From positions 372,001-436,000 of the forward strand of contig SMMW01000605.1 of assembly GCA_004794655.1 (NCBI GenBank): a stretch of 64,000 nt of DNA, in the 5' to 3' direction. The number at the start of each line of letters is the position of its first letter. The first letter of the stretch is position 1. The position numbers were made by a program, and so were the translations under genes. The notes beneath the pieces were generated by a model. It ran no database searches. It saw only the letters and a list, made by a program, of their open reading frames with translations, and had not been told where the DNA came from. Positions 44,200-56,059 of this stretch are shown here, in pieces. Source of the stretch: Marisa cornuarietis (taxonomy: Eukaryota; Mollusca; Gastropoda; Architaenioglossa; Ampullariidae).

Positions 44200-45764
44200 C
44201 ATGCATGTTTACGAAAGAGTATCCAGTTTCCCAGTGTTGCTAGGCTCGGAAAATGCTTTATGGATCAGGTTCTTACACGGATACTAACTCTATGTCCCTC
44301 CTTCATCTCCCTCCTCAACCATAAATGCTAGTGCTACACATTGCGTGCATGCAGCTAGAAAACCTGGCTAGACACGCACAAACATACAGATCAGGGTTGG
44401 AGATAGACAGGTCAGGGTTCAAGAAGAACAAATTTACTTGACAGCGTTTGTGCTGCTTTAGAGATGCGAACTTGCCTCTAGGGAAAACTAGACCGGCCAC
44501 AGGACCTTAAAGAACTCTTTTGCTTACCTCGAGAAAAGACAAAAAACAAAAGTCTCGCTGATCAATGTATCCGTAATGGCTGAGACCACCAGCTCTCGTG
44601 CCTCTTAATTAATTTTGTTGGGAGAACGCAAGACTGAGGAATAAACAGAAGGCTGTCATATTTATTTCTGCGAGAGTCGCAGTCCGACCTCAGAAAATGT
44701 CACTAATTTACACCTGTGCTCTGTACTTTACAACTGTAAAGCTCTTGGTGACTGTCTTATTCTAGGGACTTCACTTTCCTCTCCTGAACTTACAAATGTC
44801 AATGGCGTGCACTGTAGGCACTATAAATACACATCAACTGTTTCTGGGCGCACCTGCATTTATGAGACAATTTGAATTCAGTTTACCTAATCTTGTCCAG
44901 TGTGTGTGACGGGAAAACAAGTTACAGCAATTTTCAAATGAGATCCAAACTGTCTTGCCAAAAATGTGGCTTCAATGTTAACTTCAAACAGCGAAATATG
45001 TTGCGATTTTGACGATTTCGATGAAATTATTAATCCATAAAGTAGCTGATGATGAAAAGGTTAAGAGTGGTTCCCCGTGTCTACTGAATGCCATGTGGAG
45101 GGCTGGGCCCAGGCAACTTCTACCGCTTGTTAAGATATGTAATTGCTGACTCCACATCTACCGGCCTAAGCAGTTGTCAAGGTAAAAACCTCCTGCTGTT
45201 CCAAAAAAAACAAACAAAAAAACAAAAAAAAAAACAGACGAGACTGCTATGGAGGAAGTTGGTCTTCGAAATCACGTGGGTTTATAGGTGGGGAAGGAAG
45301 TTTGTACTGATTAGATACATGCGGGAATGTATATAGCTTTTCATACAGATGTTTCATTGGTCAGTGCGACACACAGGGCAGATCGAATATCGAAGTTGTT
45401 GCTGTGATTTAGTTGTGATGCTTGGATGCGTACATGTTCGACGAGGAAAAGTATAAAAGTACTCTTAAGCCCCAAGTTCTCTTATAAATAGAATATAATT
45501 GTACCTGTCGCTGTGTTGACATCGGTAGACTATAGGCTGAGCAGTCGACATCAGTAGTGACCATAATGACAAATGACAAATGACACTAAGAAACTTTATT
45601 AGTTGAAGTGTGATCGGTTACAAACGTGACATTAATGACAGACCAGGTGCTCGTTACAGGATACGGATAATTCAAGTGGTACATAATAGAAAAAAACAAA
45701 GGAATGCACTCTTACATTTAGACTATTCTCAAAACACGCCTACAACATCACGTGCCCATGCGCT

Positions 45765-45768
<4 letters not shown>

Positions 45769-45797
<29 letters not shown>
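45769..45797. repeat. (CA)n microsatellite
   Basis: About 14 units. Confidence 0.92.
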
Positions 45798-45801
<4 letters not shown>

Positions 45802-46273
45802 ATTCATCTGTGGTTGAAGAGTTAGACTACATAGGATACAAACGATTTCATGTGTCTGTTACTTTTGCATGCATGATAAGGTTTACGTGATCTCAGTAAA
45901 ACAATTCCTCTTGCTAGGACACACTGCACAAAATGTTTGAAAACTTTCTCACGACTGGCTGATTACAAAAGGAAGCTAAATACCTCTGCTTCACACCTAT
46001 TACCTATTAATATTCAAACTGTTATCATCATGGGCAGATCACCGAACCAGCACACAAAGAAAAAAGATAAAGGACTTTAAATAGTCCCTTTTAAATAGTC
46101 CCTTCGCCTAACTGGCTTGAGGGGATGGCTCTCTGTCGTTTTTGTCGTGTTTTTGTATCGTCCGTCGTATTTTGAGTTTCGGCAACCCTTATTATGATGA
46201 AGTCGCCATCCTTGCTCCTCTACAAGACTGCTGCATGTTGAGGACGTTCACTTGGAACAGCCTGCAGCTGTAG

Positions 46274-46459
46274 CGGGATGGTGTTCTCAGCAGGGCCATG
46301 AAAGAGGTGTTGCGATCCGACCCCATCCGCCCGGTCTTGATAGACATAGACAGCCATTTCCCGGCACTGGACAGACGGCTGAAGAGCGTATTTCAGAAAC
46401 TGGACACATGCGTGCAGACAACTGGCTTGGACAGTGTGCTAGTCGATGATGGCCTTTGA
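46274..46459 (+). CDS. Unassigned coding-like frame before the minisatellite
   Basis: From an acceptor-like ctgcagctgtag, 61 codons run to TGA. The first Met lies at 46298. The peptide contains R-S-D-P-I-R-P-V-L-I-D-I-D-S-H-F-P-A-L-D and ends V-L-V-D-D-G-L, with a composition typical of real protein. It is followed by the 44-bp array and then a retroelement-like 3' tail with (ATT)n. It may therefore be the last piece of a retrotransposon ORF rather than a host gene. No family was recognised. Confidence 0.33.
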   Translation, partial: RDGVLSRAMKEVLRSDPIRPVLIDIDSHFPALDRRLKSVFQKLDTCVQTTGLDSVLVDDGL

Positions 46460-46593
46460 TACTGTCTTGTTGGATTTGGACTTCAGGACTTGCGCGGTGG
46501 TGTGGGATTCATGTTTTCATCAGTGAACTTGAGCGTGTGCTAGCGTTCCAGTGAAACTTGTGCCTTCTGTTGGATGTTGCATTTTCTGTGGAG

Positions 46594-46963
46594 TGTATGA
46601 CATGTGTGATATTTGTTGTATGGAGTGTATTCCGGCTTGTATGACATGTGTGATATTTGTTGTATGGAGTGTATGGCTTGTATGACATGTTGGATATTTG
46701 TTGTATGGAGTGTATTCCGGCTTGTATGACATGTGTGATATTTGTTGTATGGAGTGTATTCCGGCTTGTATGACATGTGTGATATTTGTTGTATGGAGTG
46801 TATTCCGGCTTGTATGACATGTGTGATATTTGTTGTATGGAGTGTATTCCGGCTTGTATGACATGTTGGATATTTGTTGTATGGAGTGTATTCCGGTTTG
46901 TATGACATGTTGGATATTTGTTGTATGGAGTGTATTCCGGCTTGTATGACATGTTGGATATTT
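46594..46963. repeat. 44-bp minisatellite, 8 units plus a partial
   Basis: The unit begins TGTATGACATGTGTGATATT and ends GTATTCCGGCT. Units start at 46594, 46638, 46679, 46723, 46767, 46811, 46855 and 46899. Unit 2 lacks three bases. Two subtypes (catgtgtgat and catgttggat) alternate along the array. Because 44 is not a multiple of 3, the open minus frames across it reflect a unit without stops in any minus frame, not selection. Confidence 0.95.
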
Positions 46964-47061
46964 GTGCTGAGGACTGTGTTCTTGCTGTGTGTGGACGCTG
47001 CCCTGTGACGTGGAGGAGACGGGCCGCTACACACCCACATTTTGTCGTCATCTTATTTTGT

Positions 47062-47128
47062 CGTCATCTTATTTTTTGACGTCAGCGCCTTGAGCTGTCC
47101 ACAGGCCAGGATTTGGCGCTATACAAGC

Positions 47129-47195
<67 letters not shown>
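47062..47195 (+). mobile_element. Retroelement 3' tail with (ATT)n
   Basis: GCGCCTTGAGCTGTCC...GGATTTGGCGCTATACAAGCC followed by (ATT)n resembles the 3' ends of L2/CR1-type LINEs and their SINEs. It has the same layout as the tail at 20000 (GCGCTATAAAAATC then ATT units). A 17-bp direct duplication (TTGTCGTCATCTTATTT) lies just before it. Confidence 0.6.
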
Positions 47196-47198
<3 letters not shown>

Positions 47199-47397
47199 AT
47201 AAATAACTGATAAAAACGTCTCACGATTGTTTTGCTGACTGACAAATGCTTGCTTGGTAAGATTAACCTTGTATAAGGATGCTTATGTCTGTAGTGTCTG
47301 AGTCCAAATATACGGCTAAATGTCGAAAATTTTCGAAGAGTTACTCTGGCATTGTTCTAGAATAATTCTGGTCTTCCAGCACACGTCTGGAAACATT

Positions 47398-47439
47398 CTT
47401 TCTCTCTCTCTTTCTTGCGCACATGCGCGCGCACACACG

Positions 47440-47477
<38 letters not shown>
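47398..47477. repeat. (CT)n/(CGCA)n/(CA)n compound repeat
   Basis: CT units, then alternating CGCA, then about 15 CA units. Confidence 0.93.
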
Positions 47478-47480
<3 letters not shown>

Positions 47481-48179
47481 GTCCGTGCTAACAAGTTGGC
47501 ACTACTTCCATCGACAGTGAGCGAAAACCTCGGGCGAAAAGTTTCAAGGGAGAGAACAGCTACTGTAAATCGATGACTCGTCATCCCTTTGTTACCTCCC
47601 ATGCTATAGAAGCCTGCGCCCTTCTGCATTAGCCGCAAAGACTACGTAGCCGTATCAGCTGAAGAAAGTTTGTTGTCAGACAGGCTAAGAATACAAGCAC
47701 TCTTAAGACTGTTCCTGAACCTGTCATATAGCTTTTCTCGCCTGCAAACTAAACTCTAGACAACTGGTCAGCTTCTTCATATCAGTTTCCTCAAGCGAAT
47801 TTCTTCTCGATCTTTAACAGTCGCTTTTGAAATCGTAATAAGAAAGGATTCTTTAATCGTCATTTCTCTCTTCATCAACTTCAGCAGGAAATTATAAAAT
47901 AAACGTTAGTCCCAGTGTAATTAACAGCAGATGTGACTGTACAGTAAATAAACAATAAACAGCTTTCTGACACCTGGAGCTAGAACTGACGTTGTTTACA
48001 TCATAACAAATAAATGGACCAGGATTTTAAAAAAAACAACAATAGCTGCTAGGACAAGTCTTTTACATTATCAAATTTCCATATTTTTTGTAGAAAAGGT
48101 TGGGATATTTTGATCTGTCAACAAGCGCTATTCCAACTGTAGGGGTTGCTGCTGTAAGCCCGGGACACTCATTTCGCAC

Positions 48180-48470
48180 TTGTTTCTCTTCGTCCGGGTA
48201 ACGATTTTTCGTTCTCTCTCCAGACCGTCGATAGATAAGGCGGGAGTGAAATGCCCTGTTGTTCCGGAAGCTGGTCGTGCCATGCGCACAAGGCGTTTCC
48301 CCCGCCTGCGTCAATGGCTGTTAGTCAGCCTTCGATCGGAGGCACGATGCCGCTCTGCTTCCTTCTCTCCGCTAGCGGTCCGCCAACGCGACACGCGGCA
48401 TCGTCACAAAGAACGCCCTTACGAGCTTGCCGCTAGATAGCCGCTAGGCGGCGAAACTAATCGACACCGA
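48180..48470. promoter_or_regulatory. CpG-rich island of unknown role
   Basis: A roughly 290-bp CpG-rich block stands in AT-rich surroundings, with an ETS core (gttccggaag) and a palindromic gccgctag...ccgctaggcggc. No start codon with a convincing donor was found on either strand. Confidence 0.35.
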
Positions 48471-48479
48471 CTAACAGGA

Positions 48480-49730
48480 CAAGGGAATGTAGAGGTGGCC
48501 AGTAACCTTCGTAAAGATCGTGTATTCGTGATTCAGCTTAACAAATTTTTCGGTTTTGGTTTGCTGCTTTTTTAAAATTATATACCTCATATACTCATCA
48601 CTGATGACACTGCTCTGAGAATAGCGTCTACTTGATGTTTTTAATAATGGGTACTCAATTTATTTTTTTTTAATTCGCTGAGCAGAGAAGACAAAACTAA
48701 TAAACGATGGTACATACATTTGTCCTGATATATTGGCTCAGTATTAAAGAAAAACCTCTAATCTTCAATCAAAGTCTCGAAAGCTATAAATAAATACTAA
48801 AGAAAACTAAGAATAATAATAAAAATATAAATAAACGACACATAAAACGAGTGCATTAAAGTACAGAAATTAAAAAAAATAAATTAAAATAAATATTTCT
48901 TACTGTGCATCCTAGGCTACGCGATTCTTTTTATTTGTTTTAAGAACTGTACATTGTTAGCAGAGCTTAAAGTACGAGCTACTCGTCTGTAGTTTGTCAA
49001 CAAATAAAAAGGTCAGTTACTGTAGGGCACTGCCTATGTACAGGTCACAGCTGTGGCCGTTACACGCTATTGATTCAATGACGTCATGGGTTTTTAGCGA
49101 CTGGCCAGCACACAGGAGGATGCCCCCTTTTATGTGTTGCTTATCTAATCCCGGTTAGTGTATGAGGGCTGTCTACATGCATCGAGAGAAAGACCAAGCG
49201 AACGATGCAGTTGCCCTGTGTACATCCTCGTCTGTATCCCCACCGGGTCTGGAACAAGAACCTTATTACAAACAGTTATTGGGATTTCCTGAATTTACAT
49301 ACTCAAAACTTTTTGTTTTGACGTCGAGGGCTTGGTACAGTAGGAACTAATATTTGTACCGTGAATTTTGTGAAAGTGATTGTGGGTAGATAAGAAGAAA
49401 GATTCTATTTTTGGTAATGGAAGGCGGGTGGTGAAGGTGTGGGTAGGGGACGAGACATGGTTGCCTGGCAACACACTTAAGCTGTCGAAGAAGAAAGTAG
49501 GGAGGATCCTGTAAACATGTGCCGCCGGCTGATATATAGTGAGTAGCGCGCAGTCTGAGCTTTGATACACAGACACATGCACCAGCTGCGTGCGCGCACA
49601 CACGAACACACAAACACACTTATCGTTCTCACATACACGCACACACGTATAAATACAGAGGATTGCGCCTTGTGAATTAAATGAGGGAAGGCATTTGATT
49701 GGCTGATTTTTTAGCACGTTACATCAAACA
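48480..49730. other. AT-rich non-coding stretch
   Basis: No exon was seen. One isolated CRE palindrome (TGACGTCA) occurs at 49079-49086. Confidence 0.4.
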
Positions 49731-49737
49731 TGTGTAA

Positions 49738-50010
49738 TTGCGTCACTTCGGGTGTAATACTGCGTCAAGCTAAGCACTATGTACGTCACATCCGGCATGC
49801 GTGCGTCACGCCAAGCATCCGTGTGAGCGTCGCACCAATCGTGTGAGCACATCACATCAAGCACAAGTACGTCATAGCATGTACGTACGTCACATTTGCG
49901 TGTGTTTACGTCATTTTGGGTGTGAGCGTGCGTCACATCAAGCCGGTGAGTGTGTGCAGGTGTTCCTTCGCCATATAAGCCACAAGAGCCCGTCGGATCA
50001 GGCACGAGAG
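49738..50010. repeat. Degenerate CGTCAC-rich repeat
   Basis: Words such as GCGTCAC, TACGTCACATC, GTGTGAGCG and CATCAAGC recur about every 20-27 bases, giving a chain of CRE-half-like CGTCA motifs. Confidence 0.5.
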
Positions 50011-50224
50011 TGTGTCACATGGTGTTGATGAGGCTGGCATATAACAGCCTCGTTGCTGTTAGTTACCCGATGGCAGACGTCACGTGCATGAAGTGGTTGG
50101 AACTTCGCAGTCTCTCAGGTGCCAACCCAGACCGTAAAGTTCACAAAGGCTTTGCGCTGTGAGACCTCTTGATACAGCTGATAGTAAACAATCATTTCGC
50201 TCTGTCTCTACGCTATTTCCACCT

Positions 50225-50225
<1 letters not shown>

Positions 50226-50280
<55 letters not shown>
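50226..50280. repeat. (GT)n(GA)n compound microsatellite
   Basis: About 18 GT then about 9 GA units, followed by a second short GT run. Confidence 0.95.
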
Positions 50281-51029
50281 AAGTGTGTGTGTGTGTGTGG
50301 CTGCCACCATCTCTGGCACACAGTGATCACTCTATTCCTCCTTCCCCGACTCACACACAACCATCAACACCCCATCTTATCTATTAAGCACTTAACAGCC
50401 GACCAGGAGACTACAGTGACAAGGGCGTGTCACTAGTAATCAATAAAAATATCCAAAAAGCTTAAAACAAGTAAACAAAATGTCAAGAAAAAGTGTGAGA
50501 GAAAGAATTGCAATTCTTAAAAAAATAAAGCATAAAAGCAAAAAAGTCTCACTCTCGCCCGAAAAGAAAACAATCGTTTGAAAATGCAAAATAGTTCGAT
50601 AACAATGCAAAACAAAAAAAAAACACAAAGAAAATACCAATGTATAAGGGAGTAATTATATTGGTGCATATTTTACCACGGTCCTGATATTGTAAAAGGT
50701 AATAACACTATTGTATAAGGAAGTTCATAACACTATATTATAAGGAAGTCAAGAGAGAGAGAGAGAAGATGAGGATGAAGGGAGAATTTTCAGATGTGCA
50801 GAGGTTGTGCGACTGGATGGGTGCTTGGCCCACACTCTCTCCATCACAAGTGGTCTGCTGGCATGCCTCTGGCCATTTAATCACAGCATGGAAACGGTGC
50901 CCAGTAGTCGCCACTGATCCTCCAGTATGGCGCTCTGGGTGCCATCGGCAATAGACAGTTTGGTCTTATTCCGCACATCTGCATATCTGTCACCTGGCTT
51001 GATCACTTGCTCGCACGCCTAAGACAAAT

Positions 51030-51148
51030 CAGACGAAGGAGAAGGAAGAATAAAATGGACAAGGACAAGGGAAGAAAAAAAGACACAAAGGAGAGAAGAA
51101 AAGAGAAAGAATACGAACAGGACGGCATCATCAAGTCATCACTGCGCG

Positions 51149-51216
<68 letters not shown>
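51030..51216. repeat. Purine-rich tract and (CA)n microsatellite
   Basis: About 90 bp of GAAGGA/AAAG-rich sequence are followed by about 33 CA units at 51150-51216. The Lys/Arg-rich frame is an artefact. Confidence 0.9.
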
Positions 51217-51218
<2 letters not shown>

Positions 51219-51289
51219 TATTCAGCAGGATACTTCCTGCCATGTTAAAGGAAGAGTGGTAGAAAGACCGTAGGAGCAGTGACCTGTGA

Positions 51290-51485
51290 GTGGCTCATCG
51301 GGTCAAGTTCATGCCATATGGATGGAGAAAACCTTCAGTCGCCTCTTATCTCCCAACATCAATCAGGTAGCGATTCTTCTGAGCTGGCAGAGCGTTTCTA
51401 GTCACAAAGGGTGGAGCAACCTCTGAACCGGCGACCTTCTCCGAACTTGACCGATCTGACCACCAGACTTCTGTGCCTCCCCCCA
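51290..51485 (-). mobile_element. tRNA-derived SINE, minus orientation
   Basis: On the minus strand an A-box-like TGGTGGTCAGA (51465-51455) is followed by a B box GGTTCAGAGGT (51429-51419). A conserved-looking body (GAGATAAGAGGCGACTGAAG) and a tail follow. The arrangement is that of a tRNA-headed SINE. The tRNA part lacks a clean acceptor stem. Confidence 0.5.
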
Positions 51486-51651
51486 AAGAAAGTAAGGTGC
51501 GGCTAGGCAGCAGCAGGTCGGAGCTCAAGATAAAGGATGTAATTATACTTCGCACAGTGTCGGACCAGTAAGCTAGAAGTACGTGTCAGCACCCACCGTG
51601 AAACACAAACAAAAGAAAGAGCTCCAATGATGTATGTTATTTTTTTATTCG

Positions 51652-51690
51652 GGTGGGGGTGGGTGGGTGCGTGCGTGGGAGGTAGGGAAG
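51652..51690 (+). other. G-quadruplex motif
   Basis: GGGTGGGGGTGGGTGGG on the plus strand satisfies a four-tract quadruplex pattern with one-base loops. Confidence 0.65.
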
Positions 51691-51882
51691 AGCAAGCGAA
51701 CGCAATAAAGAACTGTGCACTTAATTCCGATCAGGTCTTCGCTCGGGAAACCTTTCAGAAAAAAGGCTTTAAGTCTAGCCTGTCGTGTATATTAAGTCCC
51801 ACTGGCGACGAAGAATATATTTTCCTTCTGATTTCAAGCAAGTAAGACAGAACTTGTGCATGTTTTTGCGTGCTTAAGCGCG

Positions 51883-51888
<6 letters not shown>

Positions 51889-51933
<45 letters not shown>

Positions 51934-52031
51934 GGAAGAGAGAATAAGAGAGAGAGAGGGGAAGAGAGAATAAGAGAGAGAGAGGGAGAGAGAGAATAAG
52001 AGAGAGAGAGGGGGGGAGAGAGAATAAGAGA
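51889..52031. repeat. (GT)n followed by GA-rich 30-bp minisatellite
   Basis: (GT)n lies at 51889-51914. It is followed by about four units of AGAGAGAGAGGGGAAGAGAG plus AATA, period about 30 bp with small length changes. Confidence 0.9.
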
Positions 52032-52039
52032 GATAGCGA

Positions 52040-55000
52040 CACAGAAGAAATTAGCAAATGGTTCTTGAGTATGGCGGAAGTATAAAATTACAAAGTCCAT
52101 GTTTGTGCAGACCACTAAGAAGACAGTACATTCATAAGCTTCATAAAGACAGGTCAAAGAAAACCAGAGCTTTCCCCAACATCTAACAATTATAAGGGCA
52201 TCGACTTTCTTCTCCGTTCGAAATTGAGGGAAAGCAACCCCCTGGAAACGAAGAACGCCGCTGCTTCACGGGTCTCCAGTTTCTTGCCTGCAATTTATTT
52301 TGTTCTTCTGGCTTTTGCAACACTCATTCACTCGCTCCTCATCCGCATCCTCAAGCCTTTTCACTTGAACATGCGCGCAGATTCGAACCTGATTGAATGA
52401 GAGTCCTCGACAGCAACTGGCTCAGATGGACAAGCCACTAACACACCAACACTGCTTGTGTCTGCTTCCTGTCTCTCCTTCACCTCACCATCTGCATCTG
52501 GTCCTTGTGTCTGGACAAGTTAGACCCTGTGTTTCATTCCATTCTCTGCTCTGTTGATCAAGGCTGGCAGCTGAGTTCAAGCGCAGAGTACCGGAAGTTT
52601 GAGAAGGATGCATTGAAATCCCTAAGAGGTGTTGCAGGTGAATCCATTCGGAAACAGAGGTACTAGCGTGATGAATCTATTTATGTTCTTTCGCTTACTA
52701 TCCTCTTTTATCCTTGGGAGAAAATAAAAATGTTTTAGATATTGTTTTTAGAGTGATAACGACAGTGATAATTTAATTATTATGATTGTTTTCCTGTTAT
52801 GATTACTCGGTTACAGGTTGGTTAACTTTTCAGTTACCCAGCTCATGGTCGTGTCAGGCAGGAAACACGTTGAATTATGGGTAGTATTATGGGTAGCCCG
52901 CTTGTTTGTCACAAAGCCCCGGGCTGCATCCCATTCAAGTGAACTGGGGAGAAGGAAGGGGGTTAATGTGACACCAGAGATATAAAAATCTTTATGGGTT
53001 GAATAAATAATCAGACAAAGAAATTCAAAAACACATTTCTGACTGCCTTAAGCTCTATGACTTTAAGTGCTTCGAGGACCTTAATTAATTCAGGGACTTT
53101 CAATCCATTGATTGAATCGACCAGAGAACAAGGAAGAATATCCCTTGATGTGCCGTGAAATGCAGGAAGAATAAACTTGAATCTTCTTCTTCTTCTTTTT
53201 ATTATTATTATTATTGATAGATCTGTAAACGTTTCTACAAAGAGGTGAATCTAAGAATATCGTGGAGTCATAGTTACCTCCCCTCTCCCATAGCAAAATA
53301 CCTATTAACGGAAAAGTGTTTAAAGGTCTGGTAAGGTGCAATATTTTATATATCAAACGACTAATTCTTTAAATCTGAGTAACACCGCTCCATTCTCGAG
53401 ATGCATTACCTACACACATAGTCATGCACACAAGGAGGTTATATTCATGTCCTACAGATGTGCTTTGTTGTCACGTGTGCAATGAGAGAGCAGGAATATA
53501 GGTAAATGAGGTCAGGTGAGGTCAAAAGTTACACTTCTTTCTGTAGACGGCGTGTCTCTCAAACCCCGATGGATGTTATTCACTCACATTACAAAAACCA
53601 GTGTTTTATATGGAGCAACTAAAACATTTAATTTTAAAAAATACTACACTAGAACTGTAAATATGGTAATTGAAGAAGTATATTTATTTGAGTTTTCGGA
53701 TAAATAACTAAGCCTTGTAATCGATTGGTTTCCTCAAAATCAACATTTTTAAAGCAACATTTTACAATTTCTGTAGACTAGACTACGTCACGTGGTCCTG
53801 CTTCGCTGCTCTATGGAGGGTGTGGGGGGCACGATGTCTTTCTGTGTATCTCATTCTATTTTCCCCTTCTCTTTATAGTCATTCATTCAGTTTTTTTCCC
53901 ACTCGCATTCTTTCTTTTTGTTGCACTTTCTCGTTTTTTCTCAATATCATCGCACTTCTCCTTAACTGTCTGACTGCTACTCGATATCCCGTTATTCTCC
54001 ATTCATGTGTACCCCCGGCCTCCGTCTGCCCAACACCAGCTAAAAATGTCATTCAAATCCGTAGTATGCCATCACGGTTGCCAGTAAAAAAAAAAAAAAA
54101 AAGAAACAGAAAGAAGAAAGAACCTGCTGGTGTGAACACATAAACTAAGAATGGTGTCATCCTAGTTCACACTCTCCACCTCAGAAGCGTGAGTTCGCCT
54201 TGAAGAGAGTTGATGTGGGGAAAAGCATTGTCATGTACGGAAAGTGCTTCTAAAGAACGGTACTTTCATTTCTTCCCTGCTTCAGCACTGCTGCCTGCTT
54301 CCCCAGCAGGGCATGTCAAAAGTATTGACATCATAGATTTGAACAGCTGTCGCCTCCAACGCTGTAATTTTCTGGAGGAGTGGACGTGGGGAATAAGATG
54401 GATATGTGTAGGCGGGCGAGTCATGGGACCAGCTGATGATGTGGCCTGGCTGTTATTTACCACAAGTTTGCTAATTATCTTTTATGGCGTTCTACACCAT
54501 AAATAATAATGACAGTCTTGGTGACACGTGCCACCGGTACGAAGCCCAACACCCGAGAAAAGATTTTAAATTGTCGCATAGCAACAAATGACATCCTAGA
54601 CAAAAAGCAAGTTTCATTATTCAACCCCAGATATGAGGCTAAAAACTACTCACTGTCCTTGGAATACATCCTGTTAGAAATGTTTCGGAAAATCAAAATT
54701 AAAAATAATTTTTTTATCAGGAAGAGTGATCACAAGTCACGCATTGTCCCCCTTGAGATAAGAAAAATAGTTAAAGGATGGCATGATTTCAACTAAGTTT
54801 TTCCGGTCCTAAATTTTTTAGACGAGTATTTGAAATATGCTGCAGCCTGACTCACTACATAAAATTATAAAGTGGAAGTTATCGCAGATTAGTAGCTTGT
54901 GCTTGTGTTATTCTGAGAAGAAGTGTGCATTACAATATGCAATGCTGAACTCAATTGGCTGTTTTGTAAGCGTTTTTAAGATAAGGTTGCTTTTGAAGGT

Positions 55001-55380
55001 TTACTCGTGAAGGGTTAAGGATATAAAAAAGAGACTGACCAGACATTATTAAAGAAGGTGAGACACAAGTCTACATATCCATACACTCGTGTGAGCAAGC
55101 ACCCACCCACACAACGATAATAAATATGTCTGTGGATTAACCACACAAATAGACCCTAGCCAGTCAATGTGGGAGGAAGTGACGTAGAGGTGCAGGCAAG
55201 AGTATCCTCTTGCACACCATGACATGACTCCCGCAACAGGAGAAATATTTAGAGCATATTACATCCAATAACAGATAGAGTGGGTGCGCAGGTGATTGAT
55301 GAGAGTTGCTCTTGCATATGCTTGGGAACAATGCCCCCTGCACAGAAATAAAAATCTTGAATATATAATACACCCACAAC
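52040..55380. other. Non-coding stretch
   Basis: No convincing exon. A sequence TTAAAGGTCTGGTAAGG near 53320 resembles the left end of the MITE at 36299, but no matching right end was found. A poly-A run lies near 54090. Confidence 0.4.
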
Positions 55381-55384
55381 GTAT

Positions 55385-56056
55385 AAGTGTCCTCGTGCAC
55401 AGCAAGGTGGCCGTAGCCGTGACCAGTTGTACACCCGTATCCACCAGGCTGATTTCCATACGTGCCTCAGCTAAGACCCACAATGTCAACCTTGTCCAAG
55501 TATGCGCTCCGACTTTTACGCATAAAGATAACGAAGTGGAAGGGTTTGACCAACTGCTAGGAAAAACTGTGAAGGCAGTTCTGAAAAAGGACACCCTCGT
55601 TGTTTTTGGTGACTGGAACGCCAGGCTCGGCCCAGACGCCTACCAGGTACAAGCTGTACAAATCCCTGGTAATACCGATCCTGCTCTGCGGATGTGACAC
55701 GTCGCCGAAACAGAAAGAAGAATCCAGGCATTCAAGAACAACTGCCTTATTAGGCTGCTCCGGATCTCATACAGAGAAGATAGAGCCAACGGTTTTGAAC
55801 GAAACAAGATGGCCACACTCGTAGGACACCAGGCGGCATAAGCTGATCTCTGACCATGTGAGCCGGCACGACACCTTGTCGAAGACTGTCCATCAAATCA
55901 TTATTGAGGGTAGTAGACGCCGCGGTGGTCAGAGAAAGAACTGCCTTACAAACATCAAAGACTGGACTGGTCGTCCTGTACAGAACCTGCTGACTATCGC
56001 CCAACATAGGCAAGAGTTGTGGCCCTGTCAGCTGCTTCGTCTATCGATGTGATCCC
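55385..56056 (+). mobile_element. Internally deleted LINE (RTE/ingi-like)
   Basis: The first part encodes an AP-endonuclease segment: V-C-A-P-T, then L-V-V-F-G-D-W-N-A-R-L-G at about 55595-55630. At about 55645 it jumps straight to the RT C-terminus: L-Y-K-S-L-V-I-P-I-L-L-C-G-C, then, after a frameshift, E-R-R-I-Q-A-F and L-L-R-I-S-Y-R-E. The end contains R-H-D-T-L-S-K-T and G-G-Q-R-K-N-C-L-T-N-I-K-D-W-T. The whole RT catalytic core is missing. The C-terminal wording differs from the LINE at 18853, so it is another family. Confidence 0.8.
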
Positions 56057-56059
56057 CCC

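Noticed and set aside
45088..45182. ATG frame ending in a gtaaaa donor
   Set aside because: Short, no promoter features, no acceptor and no family resemblance.
46509..47051. Three overlapping minus frames of 114-180 codons
   Set aside because: They are created by the 44-bp repeat, whose unit lacks stops in all minus frames. The codon frame shifts with every unit.
48180..48440. Arg-rich 86-codon plus frame
   Set aside because: Explained by local CpG richness; several frames are open and no splice sites were found.
52860..52950. tRNA-like sequence GGGTAGCCCGCTTG ... CCCATTCAAG
   Set aside because: No proper A and B box pair and no cloverleaf could be drawn.
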